DNA of 45,000 bases from Prorocentrum cordatum (lineage: Eukaryota > Sar > Dinophyceae > Prorocentrales > Prorocentraceae), in the NCBI GenBank assembly GCA_963575745.1, contig CAUYUJ010016153.1, positions 243,300 through 288,299 of the forward strand, written 5' to 3'. Both the position numbers and the translations under genes were made by a program. Position 1 is the first letter of the stretch. Each line of letters begins with the position of its first letter. Below are positions 7,800 to 18,168 of this stretch, one piece after another. The notes under the pieces are model-generated. The model saw only the letters and a list, made by a program, of their open reading frames with translations. It made no database searches and had not been told where the DNA came from.

Positions 7800-8740
7800 A
7801 AACGCACGCGACGTCCACGCGCGCGCACATGTGGAACACATGCCAAGCATAAATTTGCTGCGAAGATATCAATATAAATACATCTAGGACCGACTGGCTT
7901 CCCATCAAAGCTATTGCATCTATTCTGCCCGCGCGCATTTGCTGAACTCATCGGAGCACCGTACGAAGTTAATAATCTCGTCTGGAGCCCGCGTTCTCAC
8001 GTAACGCGCGGTGCATATGCGTTGCATGCACCCATGCACGAATCCGTGTCAAATGACACCAGGCGGACAACTCGCGCGCGCAGCCACGCGCGCGCGTCAA
8101 AATCTGTTCAGATCCAGTTGCTTTCGAAGAAGATCAAGATAGAGCGCTTCGAACACACATGGAAAACCAGGTTAGTTTCAACCAGAGTCTGGCATATCTC
8201 GGCAATTTCTGCGCGCGCGCATCTCACCCTCCCATCAACGCCTTCGCATCACTGCCGTCATCGTCAGCTCCAACCGCCTCCACTGCCGCACTCATCAGCA
8301 CAACAACCAACCACCTTACCCACCGTCACATGGACATCTTCATCGGAATCGTTGTTACCAGCATCGGCGCCGTCATTGGTTCTGTCGTCGTGATCGTCAT
8401 CCTTGCCACAACCATCGCTACTATCATCATCGTAGCCGCCGTTGGCGGCGTCATCGTGTCACCGCGCCCGCCCGAACCACCGACCCGCACTGATGCGACC
8501 GGGCGCCAGCATGGCCTTCGAGACGCGCTGGTAAGCTTCCATCGGTAATCGGAATCTCGGTCGCATCGGTTGGGCCACACCAGTTTGTCGCCATGCGCGC
8601 GAACGTTCGCGATAGAGGTGCGCTAGCAAGTGCCAATCGACAACCGCAGTCGTGGCAGCATGGGTTCTGCTAAACAAGGTGCGGGTTGGTGGGTGGGACG
8701 ATCGGGCGGGCAATGGAGTTGACACGACGTCGGTTGACAG
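7800..8740. other. Stretch without a supported gene
   Basis: Contains alternating GCGCGCGC patches (7815-8220). A + strand frame at 8159-8548 includes a hydrophobic run (IGIVVTSIGAVIGSVVVIVI), but it comes from degenerate ATC/GTC triplets and has no recognised family, so it is not called as a gene. Confidence 0.4.
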
Positions 8741-8945
8741 CAAGTAGTTGCACCACGTAGCTTGTGCCATATGGCTTGCACTCTGTAGATTACAACATCT
8801 AGCCTGCTTCACGCAGCTTTCACAACGTAGATTGCACCACGTGGATAGTATACTACAGCCTGCACCATATAGCTTGCATCATGTAGCCTGCTCCACACAG
8901 CTTGCACCACGTCAATTGTGTCACTTAGCTTGCACAACACAGTGG
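8741..8945. repeat. Degenerate 15-bp minisatellite (TTGCACCACGTAGC)
   Basis: About 13 diverged units of the TTGCACCACGTAGC type. A second block of the same unit lies at 9415-9535 beyond an unrelated array. Confidence 0.85.
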
Positions 8946-8964
8946 ATTGTTCGACAATTAGTGA

Positions 8965-9200
8965 TTTGTATTGTGAGCTCGATCGAGAGATCGATAGCCA
9001 GATCGAAATTGGGATCGATGGTGAGGACGAACAAAAGGTGGGTCATGAGAAGTCGTTCCAGTGCGATCGATAGTGAGATCAATCGTGAGGTCACTCGTGC
9101 GATCCGTAGTGAGATCGAGTGTCAAATCGATAATGAAGTCGATCATGGAATCGATAGAGAGGTGGGTAATGAGATCGATGGTGAGACCGATCGATAAGGA
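8965..9200. repeat. Degenerate 12-bp minisatellite (GAGATCGATAGT)
   Basis: About 19 diverged units of the type GAGATCGATAGT. The 12-bp period keeps frames open and yields R-S-I-V or D-R-E-I repeats. Confidence 0.85.
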
Positions 9201-9325
9201 GATCGGCCAGGAACCAGGGAACCCAGAAACCCAGGAACCCCGCTGCCCCGCGAAATCGGCTCGGAACCAACAACGGGCTACCGGGGAACCCAGAACCGGG
9301 AACCCGGGAACCTGGCGGCCCACCG
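9200..9325. repeat. GGAACCC-rich short repeat
   Basis: Repeated GGAACCC/GGGAACC phrases, adjacent to the 12-bp array. Confidence 0.7.
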
Positions 9326-9414
9326 AAATCGACCGCCTACTTTCGCCAAATCTTTTACGATGCCAGGACCCCTTCAGTGCAAGCGCTGCTTGGGGAAAAA
9401 CCACAGCTTCAACC

Positions 9415-9535
9415 ACATAACTTGCAAAACGTCGCTTTCACGTTGTGGCTTGCGCCGCGTAGTCTGCACCACATAGCTTGCACCACATATCTTGCACCAC
9501 GTAGCTTGCACCGCACAGCTTACACCACGTGATTG
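9415..9535. repeat. Degenerate 15-bp minisatellite, second block
   Basis: Same 15-bp unit as 8741-8945 (CTTGCACCACGTAGC type), about eight units. Confidence 0.85.
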
Positions 9536-9545
9536 CAGCACCAGC

Positions 9546-10328
9546 TTGCGTACACATCCACTGTGTCATGATTTCAGGCTTGGGGTCCACGCTGGCAAAC
9601 ATTCTTTCTACTGTCCAGTCGGGGGGGGGTTGGCAGGTTTCGACGGCGCGATTTGGCATGAGCAGAAGCATCGGGCTTGGAACACTGTCAAGCCGCCCGC
9701 TTCGAATCGGTTTCAGAACACATGCCCTCAGATTTCTGAAAACTCAAGGGTCGTTCCACTTTCGTCCTTCACTCCCCCACCTCGAACAGACGAGGCCAGC
9801 GAATACCCCTGCACTCCGAGAGGTTGTTGCGCATTTCGCCTTGTGTGCCACCTGCTCCCATCTTCTCCTGGGCCACCTGCCCTGCGCAGAACGCCGACAT
9901 CCGCGGCACATAAGCAGGTTTGGAGCGGTAGTGGACGTTTGAGTTTCTCGAGCTCGGCTTCCTGCTGCGATGTTGTTTTCCACTTGCTTCAGCCCTCTCT
10001 CGTTCGGCTTGCCTCTCGCCGTTCTCAGGGGCCGCGGTCGTGGCGGGACGTTCGGGCCCGACAGCGAGGGCGCACCGCTGCAATCTCGTCGGGTGTCGGG
10101 CCGGGGCCTTCTCTGTTCTGGTCTCCTGCAGCGCCCAGGCTGGGTACCGACGAGCTCTGGGGGCTCCAATCGACCGTTGAGCCAGTGGCCCAGCTGGGAT
10201 TCGTGGTCGTGTCTTGCCCGCACCCCTGAGGTCTTCGTTGCAGAACATTGGGGCGCCACGAACAAGCACGACCGAAGCCCTGGACCGCATCGTGTTGCGG
10301 CATTGCAGCCATGCGCAGAGTGTTTTTT
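9546..10328. other. Stretch without a supported gene
   Basis: A ~50-bp phrase at 9655-9705 (GCATGAGCAGAAGCATCGGG ... GTCAAGCCGCCCGC) recurs at 20689-20735, so part of this is a dispersed repeat. Frames across it show no recognised protein family. Confidence 0.45.
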
Positions 10329-11208
10329 CCCAACCCTCCTTGGTTGGGTATTCGTTTTGAATAGAGCAGTGTGGTCGCGTCCTTCCTCCTCCCGCCTCCC
10401 GCCTCTTTCCTGCCTCTTTCTGTCTTGCCTGCGGGGGGCTGTGAAACTGTCGCCAGTTTCGAGGCCTGCTGGGGGGTCCAGCATAGAGGGTAATCGCGGC
10501 AGATCCAAATTAGACCTCGCCATTCCTGGGGGGCTGCGATCTGTGAAACTGTCGCCACTTTCGAGGCCTGCTGGGGGGCTCAGCATAGAGGGTAATCGCG
10601 GCAGATTCAAATTAGACCTCGCCATCCCTGGGGGGGGTGGGGGGGGGGGCTGCGATCTGTGAAACTGTCGCCACTTTCGAGGCCTGCTGGGGGGTCCAGC
10701 ATAGAGGGTAATCGCGGCAGATCCAAATTAGACCTCGCCCTCCCTGGGGGGCTGCGATCTGTGAAACTGTCGCCACTTTCGAGGCCTGCTGGGGGGCCCA
10801 GCACAGTGAGGGCCACGCGCGGATTCAAATTAGACCTCGCCATCCCTGGGGGGCTGCGATCTGCGAAACTGCCGCCATTTTCGAGGCCTGCTGGGGGGCC
10901 CAGCACAGTGAGGGCCACGGGCAGATTCAAATGAGACCTCGCCGTCCCTGCGGGGCTGCGATCTGTGAACCTGTCGCCACTTTCGAGGCCTGCTGTGATC
11001 CCCGTTTTCGAAGTGGCTAGGAGTGCTCAGGAATTGTAAATCATCAGCTTTATCAAGCCCTTTTCCTGTAGCCAGTGTCCTGCGAGTCTCCCGAATTCCG
11101 TCTGCAGACATATGTAACCCTCGCTCCGTCATCGCCCCCTTATAAAGTATCCTAAACGATTTGCGCCCCGCTTTTGCGCAGGGGTTGGGTACGTCGCCAG
11201 GGTAATTT
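10329..11208 (+). repeat. Duplicated module 1, with 5 full 102-bp units
   Basis: The module begins with the hairpin CCCAACC-CTCCTT-GGTTGGG, continues through a shared ~110-bp leader, then carries units of about 102 bp (start CTGCGATCTGTGAAACTGTC) and a shared ~215-bp trailer ending GGTAATTT. Unit types in order: three of type A (AGCATAGAGGGTAATCGCGG), one of type B (AGCACAGTGAGGGCCACGCG), one B variant, then a truncated unit running into GTGATCCCC. Module 2 follows immediately with near-identical leader and trailer. Confidence 0.95.
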
Positions 11209-12795
11209 CCCAACCCTCCTTGGTTGGGTATTCGTTTTGAATAGAGCAGTGTGGTCGCGTCCTTCCTCCTCCCGCCTCCCGCCTCTTTCCTGCCTCTTTC
11301 TGTCTTGCCTGCGGGGGGCTGCGATCTGTGAAACTGTCGCCACTTTCGAGGCCTGCTGGGGGGTCCAGCATAGAGGGTAATCGCGGCGGATTCAAATTAG
11401 ACCTCGCCATCCCTGGGGGGCTGCGATCTGTGAAACTGTCGCCACTTTCGAGGCCTGCTGGGGGGTCCTGCATAGAGGGTAATCGCGGCGGATTCAAATT
11501 AGACCTCGCCATCCCTGGGGGGCTGCGATCTGTGAAACTGTCGCCACTTTCGAGGCCTGCTGGGGGGTCCTGCATAGAGGGTAATCGCGGCGGATTCAAA
11601 TTAGACCTCGCCATCCCTGGGGGGCTGCGATCTGTGAAACTGTCGCCACTTTCGAGGCCTGCTGGGGGGTCCTGCACAGAGGGTAATCGCGGCGGATTCA
11701 AATTAGACCTCGCCATCCCTGGGGGGCTGCGATCTGTGAAACTGTCGCCATTTTCGAGGCCTGCTGGGGGGCCCAGCACAGTGAGGGCCACGCGCGGATT
11801 CAAATTAGACCTCGCCATCCCTGGGGGGCTGCGATCTGCGAAACTGTCGCCATTTTCGAGGCCTGCTGGGGGGCCCAGCACAGTGAGGGCCACGCGCGGA
11901 TTCAAATTAGACCTCGCCATCCCTGGGGGGCTGCGATCTGCGAAACTGTCGCCATTTTCGAGGCCTGCTGGGGGGCCCAGCACAGTGAGGGCCACGCGCG
12001 GATTCAAATTAGACCTCGCCATCCCTGGGGGGCTGCGATCTGCGAAACTGTCGCCATTTTCGAGGCCTGCTGGGGGGCCCAGCACAGTGAGGGCCACGCG
12101 CGGATTCAAATTAGACCTCGCCATCCCTGGGGGGCTGCGATCTGCGAAACTGTCGCCATTTTCGAGGCCTGCTGGGGGGCCCAGCACAGTGAGGGCCACG
12201 CGCGGATTCAAATTAGACCTCGCCATCCCTGGGGGGCTGCGATCTGCGAAACTGTCGCCATTTTCGAGGCCTGCTGGGGGGCCCAGCACAGTGAGGGCCA
12301 CGCGCGGATTCAAATTAGACCTCGCCATCCCTGGGGGGCTGCGATCTGCGAAACTGTCGCCATTTTCGAGGCCTGCTGGGGGGCCCAGCACAGTGAGGGC
12401 CACGCGCGGATTCAAATTAGACCTCGCCATCCCTGGGGGGCTGCGATCTGCGAAACTGCCGCCATTTTCGAGGCCTGCTGGGGGGCCCAGCACAGTGAGG
12501 GCCACGGGCAGATTCAAATGAGACCTCGCCATCCCTGCGGGGCTGCGATCTGTGAACCTGTCGCCACTTTCGAGGCCTGCTGTGATCCCCGTTTTCGAAG
12601 TGGCTAGGAGTGCTCAGGAATTGTAAATCATCAGCTTTATCAAGCCCTTTTCCTGTAGCCAGTGTCCTGCGAGTCTCCCGAATTCCGTCTGCAGACATAT
12701 GTAACCCTCGCTCCGTCATCGCCCCCTTATAAAGTATCCTAAACTATTTGCGCCCCGCTTTTGCGCAGGGGTTGGGTACGTCGCCAGGGTAATTT
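11209..12795 (+). repeat. Duplicated module 2, with 12 full 102-bp units
   Basis: Same leader, array and trailer as 10329-11208, joined head to tail. The array has four type A units, seven type B units, one B variant and the same truncated last unit, so it differs mainly by expansion of type B from one to seven. The trailers differ by about one base (ACGATTTGCG versus ACTATTTGCG), implying a recent duplication. The unit length is a multiple of three, and one frame on each strand is stop-free across the whole array (about 1.2 kb on +, 1.4 kb on -). No known domain is recognised, so coding is not claimed. Confidence 0.95.
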
Positions 12796-12803
12796 TTCGG
12801 GGA

Positions 12804-12852
12804 GGGGGAACGGCTTCTTAGAATCATCCCTACTTCTAAGAAGCCTTCCCCC
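12804..12852. repeat. Hairpin (about 19-bp arms)
   Basis: GGGGGAACGGCTTCTTAGAA pairs with TTCTAAGAAGCCTTCCCCC with a single bulged base and a 10-nt loop (12824-12833). It lies directly after module 2. Confidence 0.85.
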
Positions 12853-12997
12853 TTCCCCCTACTCCCTTGTGCGAGCCGCCAAGCACTTCTCGAGCCAATT
12901 GATTTGTGATGCGGAGATCCGGGGAGTCAGTTGGGATTCGAGGTGACCGCGAGGTTTCGGACGTGGGCAGAGCTCCGAGGACGTCTCGGTGTGTCTG

Positions 12998-13174
12998 TCA
13001 CCACCCACCAAACCACCCCAACCCAACCCGAAGGCCTCAATTTATCCTCGATTTCCAGTGGGGGGGGGGTCGGGGAACGTTGAGAAAACACATGGAATCC
13101 GTACCCCCCCCAACCCGAAATTCGGGTCAAATTCGGGTCTTCGGGTTGGGTTGGGGTGGTCTGGTAGGTAGTCA
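12998..13174 (+). mobile_element. Family B short non-autonomous element, copy B1
   Basis: A 177-bp element with 36-bp terminal inverted repeats matching at 32 of 36 positions (TCACCACCCACCA... at left, ...TGGTAGGTAGTCA at right). It is flanked by a perfect 5-bp duplication GTCTG (12993-12997 and 13175-13179). The interior contains CAATTTATCCTCGATT, 15 of 16 identical to the core of family A copy A2. It lies about 200 bp upstream of the kinase transcript region. Confidence 0.9.
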
Positions 13175-13339
13175 GTCTGGGGTCTCGAAAAGGTCCCAAG
13201 GCCGTCACGACCAGAGCCCCAGCCCCGATCTGTTTCTGCGGCATTCTGCGAGCTGGGCCGGTCTGTGGTGGCCCCGAGGCCCGCAGCCGTTCGCTGATCC
13301 TCGGAATGTGTGTTAGCCCAACGAGTGTTAACCCCCCAC

Positions 13340-13382
13340 GTTCTCCTCGTCCTCCTCCTCCTCCTCGTCTCCCGTAGCCATT
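13340..13382 (+). promoter_or_regulatory. Candidate spliced-leader acceptor / relict spliced leader
   Basis: A strong pyrimidine tract (13341-13371, CTCCTCGTCCTCCTCCTCC...) runs into CCGTAG|CCATT (13372-13382), 11 bases identical to the start of the conserved dinoflagellate spliced leader. In dinoflagellates, relict leaders from recycled mRNAs are reused as acceptors at this same AG. After it the match degrades (CAGCCATT). Another acceptor-like site is TTGTGCAG at 13439-13446, ten bases before the kinase ATG. If 13377 is used, an out-of-frame upstream ATG at 13398 would be included. Confidence 0.5.
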
Positions 13383-13455
13383 CAGCCATTCGTGCCCATG
13401 CTTCTCCATTACTGCAGGCCCGCCGTAGTCGCTGGCTCTTGTGCAGTTCTGGCTC

Positions 13456-14583
13456 ATGGCACGCAACATCGAGGACGCGGCAGACGGCAGAGGCATCGAG
13501 GGGGTAATCGGCAGACCGCGCTCGCTGACCCTGGAGAGTGGCGCCGACTGCTCCATGGCGGGGGATATCGCGTGGAGTCGGGATTCCACCCACGCGATCT
13601 ACTCCGCCGCTGCCACCACTAAGCCCGACACGGACGAGCCCGACTGGGCGACCTCCAGGGCTACCGACGAGCAACGGCAACAGCAGTATGAACTGGTGGA
13701 AGTCATCGGCGAGGGGGCCTACGGTACCGTCCACCTGGCGAGGGACCGCGACACCGGGGAGCAGGTGGCGGTCAAGCAGCTCAAGCTCGGCGGGGACTTC
13801 GCCGACGGTGTGCCGGCGCACGTCGTCCGCGAGGTGTCACTGCTGCGGGACTTCGTTCACCCGAACATCGTGCAGCTCAAGGACTGCCAGAACACGGGCG
13901 TCTCGGAATACCAGCTGATCTTCGAGTACGTCCCAGACGACCTCTACCGGATCATGCGGGGGCAGCGGAGGGAGGGCGTCCGGCTCCCCATGTCGAAGGT
14001 GCTTGGGTACTCGCGGGACTTGCTCAGCGGGGTCTACGCGTGCCACGCTCGGCTCATTATCCACCGCGACCTGAAGCCGCAGAACCTCCTCGTCCACCCA
14101 GTGCACGGCCTCAAGATCTGTGACTTCGGCCTCGCGCGCACCCTGTCGGTGCCCAGCAGGGCGTACACCCCAGAGATCGTCACCCTGTGGTACCGCTGCC
14201 TGGAGCTGCTCCTGGGGCGCCGCACCTACGGCGCCGAGGTGGACATCTGGTCCGTCGGGTGCATCGTCGCCGAAATGGCCGCCGGGCACGCGATCTTCCC
14301 TGGGGACTGCGAGATCGGCACATGCTTCAAGATCATGCAGCTGGTGGGCTCCCCCACGGAGGCGACCTGGCCTGGCTTCGAGCAGATGCTCCCGCTTTGG
14401 AGCAAGCGCTTCCCGACGTGGCCAGCGTCCGACATGAGGGCTATCCGAGATGCGCGCCCAGAACTCGGCGAGGCCGGGATCGACCTCGTCCGCAGCCTGT
14501 TGTCCTTGAACCCGTCCTCGCGCCCGATCGCCCGCCGGGCACGGGCCCACGCCGTCTTCTCCCAGCCCGGCCCCGCCGCGTAG
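13456..14583 (+). CDS. Cyclin-dependent kinase-like Ser/Thr protein kinase
   Basis: A 375-residue kinase of the CDK group, phosphorylating Ser/Thr on proteins, probably with a cyclin partner. The kinase domain starts near residue 78 (YELVEVIGEG). Visible motifs: glycine loop GEGAYG (85-90, Tyr kept but Ala in place of the inhibitory Thr), catalytic Lys107 in VAVK, a PSTAIRE-position helix reading PAHVVRE with Glu126, HRDLKPQN (203-), DFGLAR (223-), activation-loop Thr238 in AYTPEIVTLWYR, and VDIWSVGC (262-). The usual APE reads CLE, with the Glu kept. All catalytic residues are present, so it should be active. The ~77-residue N-terminal extension is unrecognised. The first in-frame ATG is chosen; 13555 is an alternative. 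The whole domain is one uninterrupted, GC3-rich frame, consistent with loss of introns through an mRNA intermediate. The divergent cyclin helix leaves the CDK subclass open. Confidence 0.93.
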   Translation: MARNIEDAADGRGIEGVIGRPRSLTLESGADCSMAGDIAWSRDSTHAIYSAAATTKPDTDEPDWATSRATDEQRQQQYELVEVIGEGAYGTVHLARDRDTGEQVAVKQLKLGGDFADGVPAHVVREVSLLRDFVHPNIVQLKDCQNTGVSEYQLIFEYVPDDLYRIMRGQRREGVRLPMSKVLGYSRDLLSGVYACHARLIIHRDLKPQNLLVHPVHGLKICDFGLARTLSVPSRAYTPEIVTLWYRCLELLLGRRTYGAEVDIWSVGCIVAEMAAGHAIFPGDCEIGTCFKIMQLVGSPTEATWPGFEQMLPLWSKRFPTWPASDMRAIRDARPELGEAGIDLVRSLLSLNPSSRPIARRARAHAVFSQPGPAA

Positions 14584-15520
14584 CGCAAGGGTGGCGGGGG
14601 AGACGGCGGGACGGCTCCCGCGACGGCGGCTGACGGTGTCGAGGATCTGGGGTGGAAGGGGGGGGGAGAATGGGGAATGCCGCTCCCGTACAGCGTACAG
14701 CTGCAGCACAGCCTGACGGTCAATCGAGTCGAAGCCTGGGCTCCTGCCCTGGGCTCGCCTCCCCAAGGAGGCCTTCGGCGCAGCTCCTGGGAGGATGGAG
14801 TCCAGCATCGGGCCCCCGGTGCCTGCACACTTGGTAGAGTTCTATTGTAGTTGTCTTCAACCGCTCCTCCGCGAGGACCTCCCGGAGGTGCCCCCCTCAG
14901 ATTTTATGCGGCGGTCGGGGGTCTTTTGGCCTGCTGTAAGTGGCAGCTGCGCCCAGCCTTGGGTGGTCGCCGCGCCTGCGTACGAAGCGTCGAGTTTCGA
15001 GCTTCAACACGGCCGAATCCTACTATCGAGGGGGGGCTTCAGAGGAGGAACATGTACCCGTGCCACACCTTTCCCGGTCCGAGTGCCGCGGGACGCGCGC
15101 CGTCCAGGGTCTGCGACCTGGCCAGCTTGCGCGTGCACTCCTACCTGCTTCTCTTCCTCATCCTCACTTGCCTCACTGTGATCCTTCTCTTACCCCATCT
15201 TCTCGGCAAAGGGGCAATTTTGCTCGCTAGGGAAGGTTCGGCGCACCAGCAAGCATGCGTCCGCTCGCAACGTTGTTGCGGGGCGATTTGATTGTTCCAC
15301 AATAGCTCACTAAGGTTCCAGTGTCTATTGTAGTAGCTGCCGGCTAGCGCCGCAGACGAGACACTTTCTTCCTGGATTTAAATGACGGTGAGGAGGACAG
15401 AGACCGGTGCCGAATGGCGTTTTACCTGCAGCAACCGGCTCTGCCTTTTGCCTCTTGTTTCGAAACCGCGCCTCCGGCAGCAGTTTGCTGTTCCACTTAT
15501 TTGACCTCTGACGTTCACGG
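14584..15520. other. Downstream flank of the kinase gene, no supported gene
   Basis: Presumably includes the 3' untranslated region. No canonical AATAAA is evident, as is usual for dinoflagellates. A + frame at 14851-15291 has a hydrophobic run (SYLLLFLILTCLTVILLLPH, near residue 97) but no recognised family and no clear start, so it is left uncalled. Confidence 0.4.
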
Positions 15521-15527
15521 CTTTTTT

Positions 15528-15551
15528 TTTCTCTCTCTCTCTCTCTCTCTG
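15528..15551. repeat. (TC)n microsatellite
   Basis: A T-run followed by about ten CT dinucleotides. Confidence 0.9.
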
Positions 15552-15894
15552 ACGTCTTCTGCTCGTTCGCGTGATGCACGATGTACCCTTGTGGTTGCAG
15601 GTGCTATATGTATTGTTTCTCGCATTGATATTAATTTGCTGTTTTTAGGTTCGTCATTGTATTAGTGTTAACGCTTCGCGTATCCCCACCAGCCGTCTCT
15701 CTGTTGTTTCCCTTAGCGTGTGGCACTGCCTGCCCCTGCTTGCTCGGCGTTCGACTCGTTTCGCGCGCCTGCGTACCAAAAAGTATCCTCACGAGCCCAT
15801 CCAGAAACAATGCCCAGGGGAGTTGAGGTGATTAGGGAAGTGGGGGAGCATGCAGAAGTACAAAGGGCGGGAGAAGCCGTCCGAGGTGGGGAAG

Positions 15895-15988
15895 GGAGGG
15901 GAGGGAGGGAGGAGGAGGAGGCGGATAACGAGGAGGAGAAGGAAGAGGAGGAACATGAGCAGGAGGAGGAGGAGGAGGAGGAAACATA
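15895..15988. repeat. (GGA)n polypurine tract
   Basis: GGA/GAG triplets on the + strand with minor interruptions. Confidence 0.9.
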
Positions 15989-16004
15989 ACGAATGTAAGA
16001 GCCT

Positions 16005-16585
16005 TCCCGAATGTCTCCTGGGAGTTTTTTGGAGGCCTCTTGGAAGGTCTGGCGGGCATCTTGGGTGCCTCGGGGTTCCTCGTGAAGCCTCTTGGGGGCC
16101 GCTTGGAAGCCGTTTGGAGGCATCTTGGGCGCATCTTAGGGCCGTAGGGCGCCTCTTGGGGCCCTCTTGGGGTGTTCTTGGATACCCTTGGGAGCGCTTT
16201 TTGGGCCATCTTGGAGGAGATCGATCAAAGAAGACGGGCTCCCCAACTAGCCTCGCCATTCTAGAGTGCCTAAGATCGCCTATTGGGCCCCTCGTGTGGC
16301 GCTTTGGAGCGCTCGTGGGCGCTCCTGGGAACGTCTTGGGGCTTTCTTGGGCCCCTCGGGCCCTCTGAGCCCTCTTGGAGCCATCTTGAGGCCCGGAATG
16401 GCCATCGGAAGCGAAAATGCGAGACAGCAAAACATATTGATTTCCAAGATTTTGAAAGGAGTTTGGCCTCTTCGTGGCCTCCTCGGGAAGCTTTTTGGCC
16501 ACTTGGAGCTTGAGCCATCCCGGAGCTCATCTTGGGCTCCGAGGCGCTCTTGGAGTCATCTTGGGCCATCTTAGACGCCCAAACG
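16005..16585. repeat. Degenerate CTTGG-type low-complexity repeat, block 1
   Basis: Repeated phrases of the form GCC(C/T)CTTGGGG, GGAGCC(A/G)TCTTGG and ATCTTGGGCC with irregular spacing. Related blocks occur at 33120-33330 and 44030-44430; this block and the 33-kb one also share GATC(G/A)ATCAAAGA. Minus-strand frames read as Pro/Arg/Ala-rich strings. No gene is supported. Confidence 0.7.
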
Positions 16586-17395
16586 TTTCGGGGGACCCCC
16601 CGTCCAGGTCCAGGGGAAGGGGTAGGGAGAGGGGTCAAGCTTCCCACCCGCCCGCCAGCCGTCTTGCTCACATACACCCGCCCTCCCAGCACACACGTAA
16701 CACCCAGGAGTCAGCAGATCGCGTAAGAACGACGTAGACGCCACGGGTTCCAGATGCATCAGGCCTTGGAGGCCCAATCGTGCCATGCGCGCCAGGTGCG
16801 GCACGTGCTCCACGTGCGCCCAGTGTTCCACGTGCTCCAGCCGCGCCAGGTGCGCCAGCCACTGGGAACCAATAGGGACTCTTGGGCCCGGCTTTGAACT
16901 TTCTTGGCCAATTTTGGGGCCATGTGGAGGTTTCGAAATCCCATCGGAAACGGTAAGGCGAAACGGCAGCAGTCATTGATGTGCCAAACCAGTCGGTCGA
17001 TCATTTGCGCAGGTGGGTTTTACCCCAGCAGCCCTTTGAAATACCAATACGAAATGATCACGGGGCGGCCGCGCATGCTCCAAATGTGGAGGCAGAGTGC
17101 GTTTTGGATTATTTTGTTGACAGAGATGGCGGGGGGGGGCCCTCATGGGGTTTGCATGGTTCTGGATTGATTGCCGGCCAGGTGGGGCAGAGGGTGTATA
17201 TTAATAGGGAACAGTGATAAACCCTTCCCCGAAGGGGGAGAGGGGCAGATGGAAGAGAAAACACCCGAGACCACCTACGCCCTAAAGGGCTGGTGGGAAT
17301 TAATAACTCGCCTCCTCTTCCCCCCTCCCTGCACAGCGTGGCCGTTTGGGCAACCTAGTAGGGGTTATAAACCAATAGTTTGTGCAACCGCTTGG
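16586..17395. other. Stretch without a supported gene
   Basis: 16780-16860 holds a degenerate ~15-bp phrase (CCACGTGC / CGCCAGGTGCG). 16925-16985 (CCCATCGGAAACGGTAAGGC) resembles 16398-16440, suggesting a duplicated fragment. Confidence 0.4.
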
Positions 17396-17397
17396 CC

Positions 17398-17423
17398 GAT
17401 ACGTTTCACAGGGGAAACGTATC
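17398..17423. repeat. Perfect 10-bp hairpin
   Basis: GATACGTTTC - ACAGGG - GAAACGTATC. A short perfect stem with no T-run, of unknown role. Confidence 0.75.
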
Positions 17424-18075
17424 ATTCGCCTTGTGGGTTTTCTTTCGCCTCCCTTTCCTCCTCCTCCTCCTCTTCCGCCTCCTTGGTGCATGGTTCGCTT
17501 CGTTCAGCTCCAGAGGGCTCGAGTCCCAGAACCTGCCGAATACGAGGGGCATGCAGAGGCGTTGGCCTCGATGACCCTCAATTGCGCAGCTGTTGGTTCG
17601 TGTGCGCTGCATCTCTTCCGCCTTCCCAGAGTCGAAACTGTGTAGGCCCGTCTGCTGGCCTGAGTGCGGCGTGTGCTTGTGGGACCGTGGCCAGTCAGCC
17701 CCCCTCATGAGCGTCTAAATGCGCTATAGCGCAGGCAGGGCAATGGCAGCTGTGCGGCGATGCGTTCTGTGAACGAAGCAGGCGTGAGCGCAGGGGCTCC
17801 CCGACAAGAAGCTAGTGAACCTTGGCTGCATGCCCTGGATCGTGGACCTGTTCGCGCCCCTGCGCGCTTCGACCGTCTCCCTCTGCGTCTGCCTCTCTCT
17901 CTGCGGCTGGGTTTCCCCGCCGGGTACGCAGAGCCGCGTGTGCGGCTGTGCGCCCAGGCCGCATCCACAGGGTCGCGGCTGGCGCGTTGAAGACTTTGCT
18001 CTGGACGACTGCCCCGCCGTCCGCTGGCTCACCGCCCGCTCTGGGCACGGGTTCAGTACAGTTGAGCGCCCTGCC
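17424..18075. other. Stretch without a supported gene
   Basis: No recognised protein family, RNA or element. Confidence 0.35.
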
Positions 18076-18168
18076 GCAACGATGACAACGATAACGATCA
18101 CAGCGATCACAACGACAACGATAATAACGATAGACAACGACAACGATAACAGCGACAACAACGATCAG
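18076..18168. repeat. Degenerate AACGAT/ACAACG triplet repeat
   Basis: ACG/ATA/ACA triplets in an irregular array. Confidence 0.8.

Noticed and set aside
7815-8225. CRISPR-like or promoter-like GCGCGC spacing
   Set aside because: Only irregular GCGCGC patches, with no repeated unit or spacer pattern; the context is eukaryotic.
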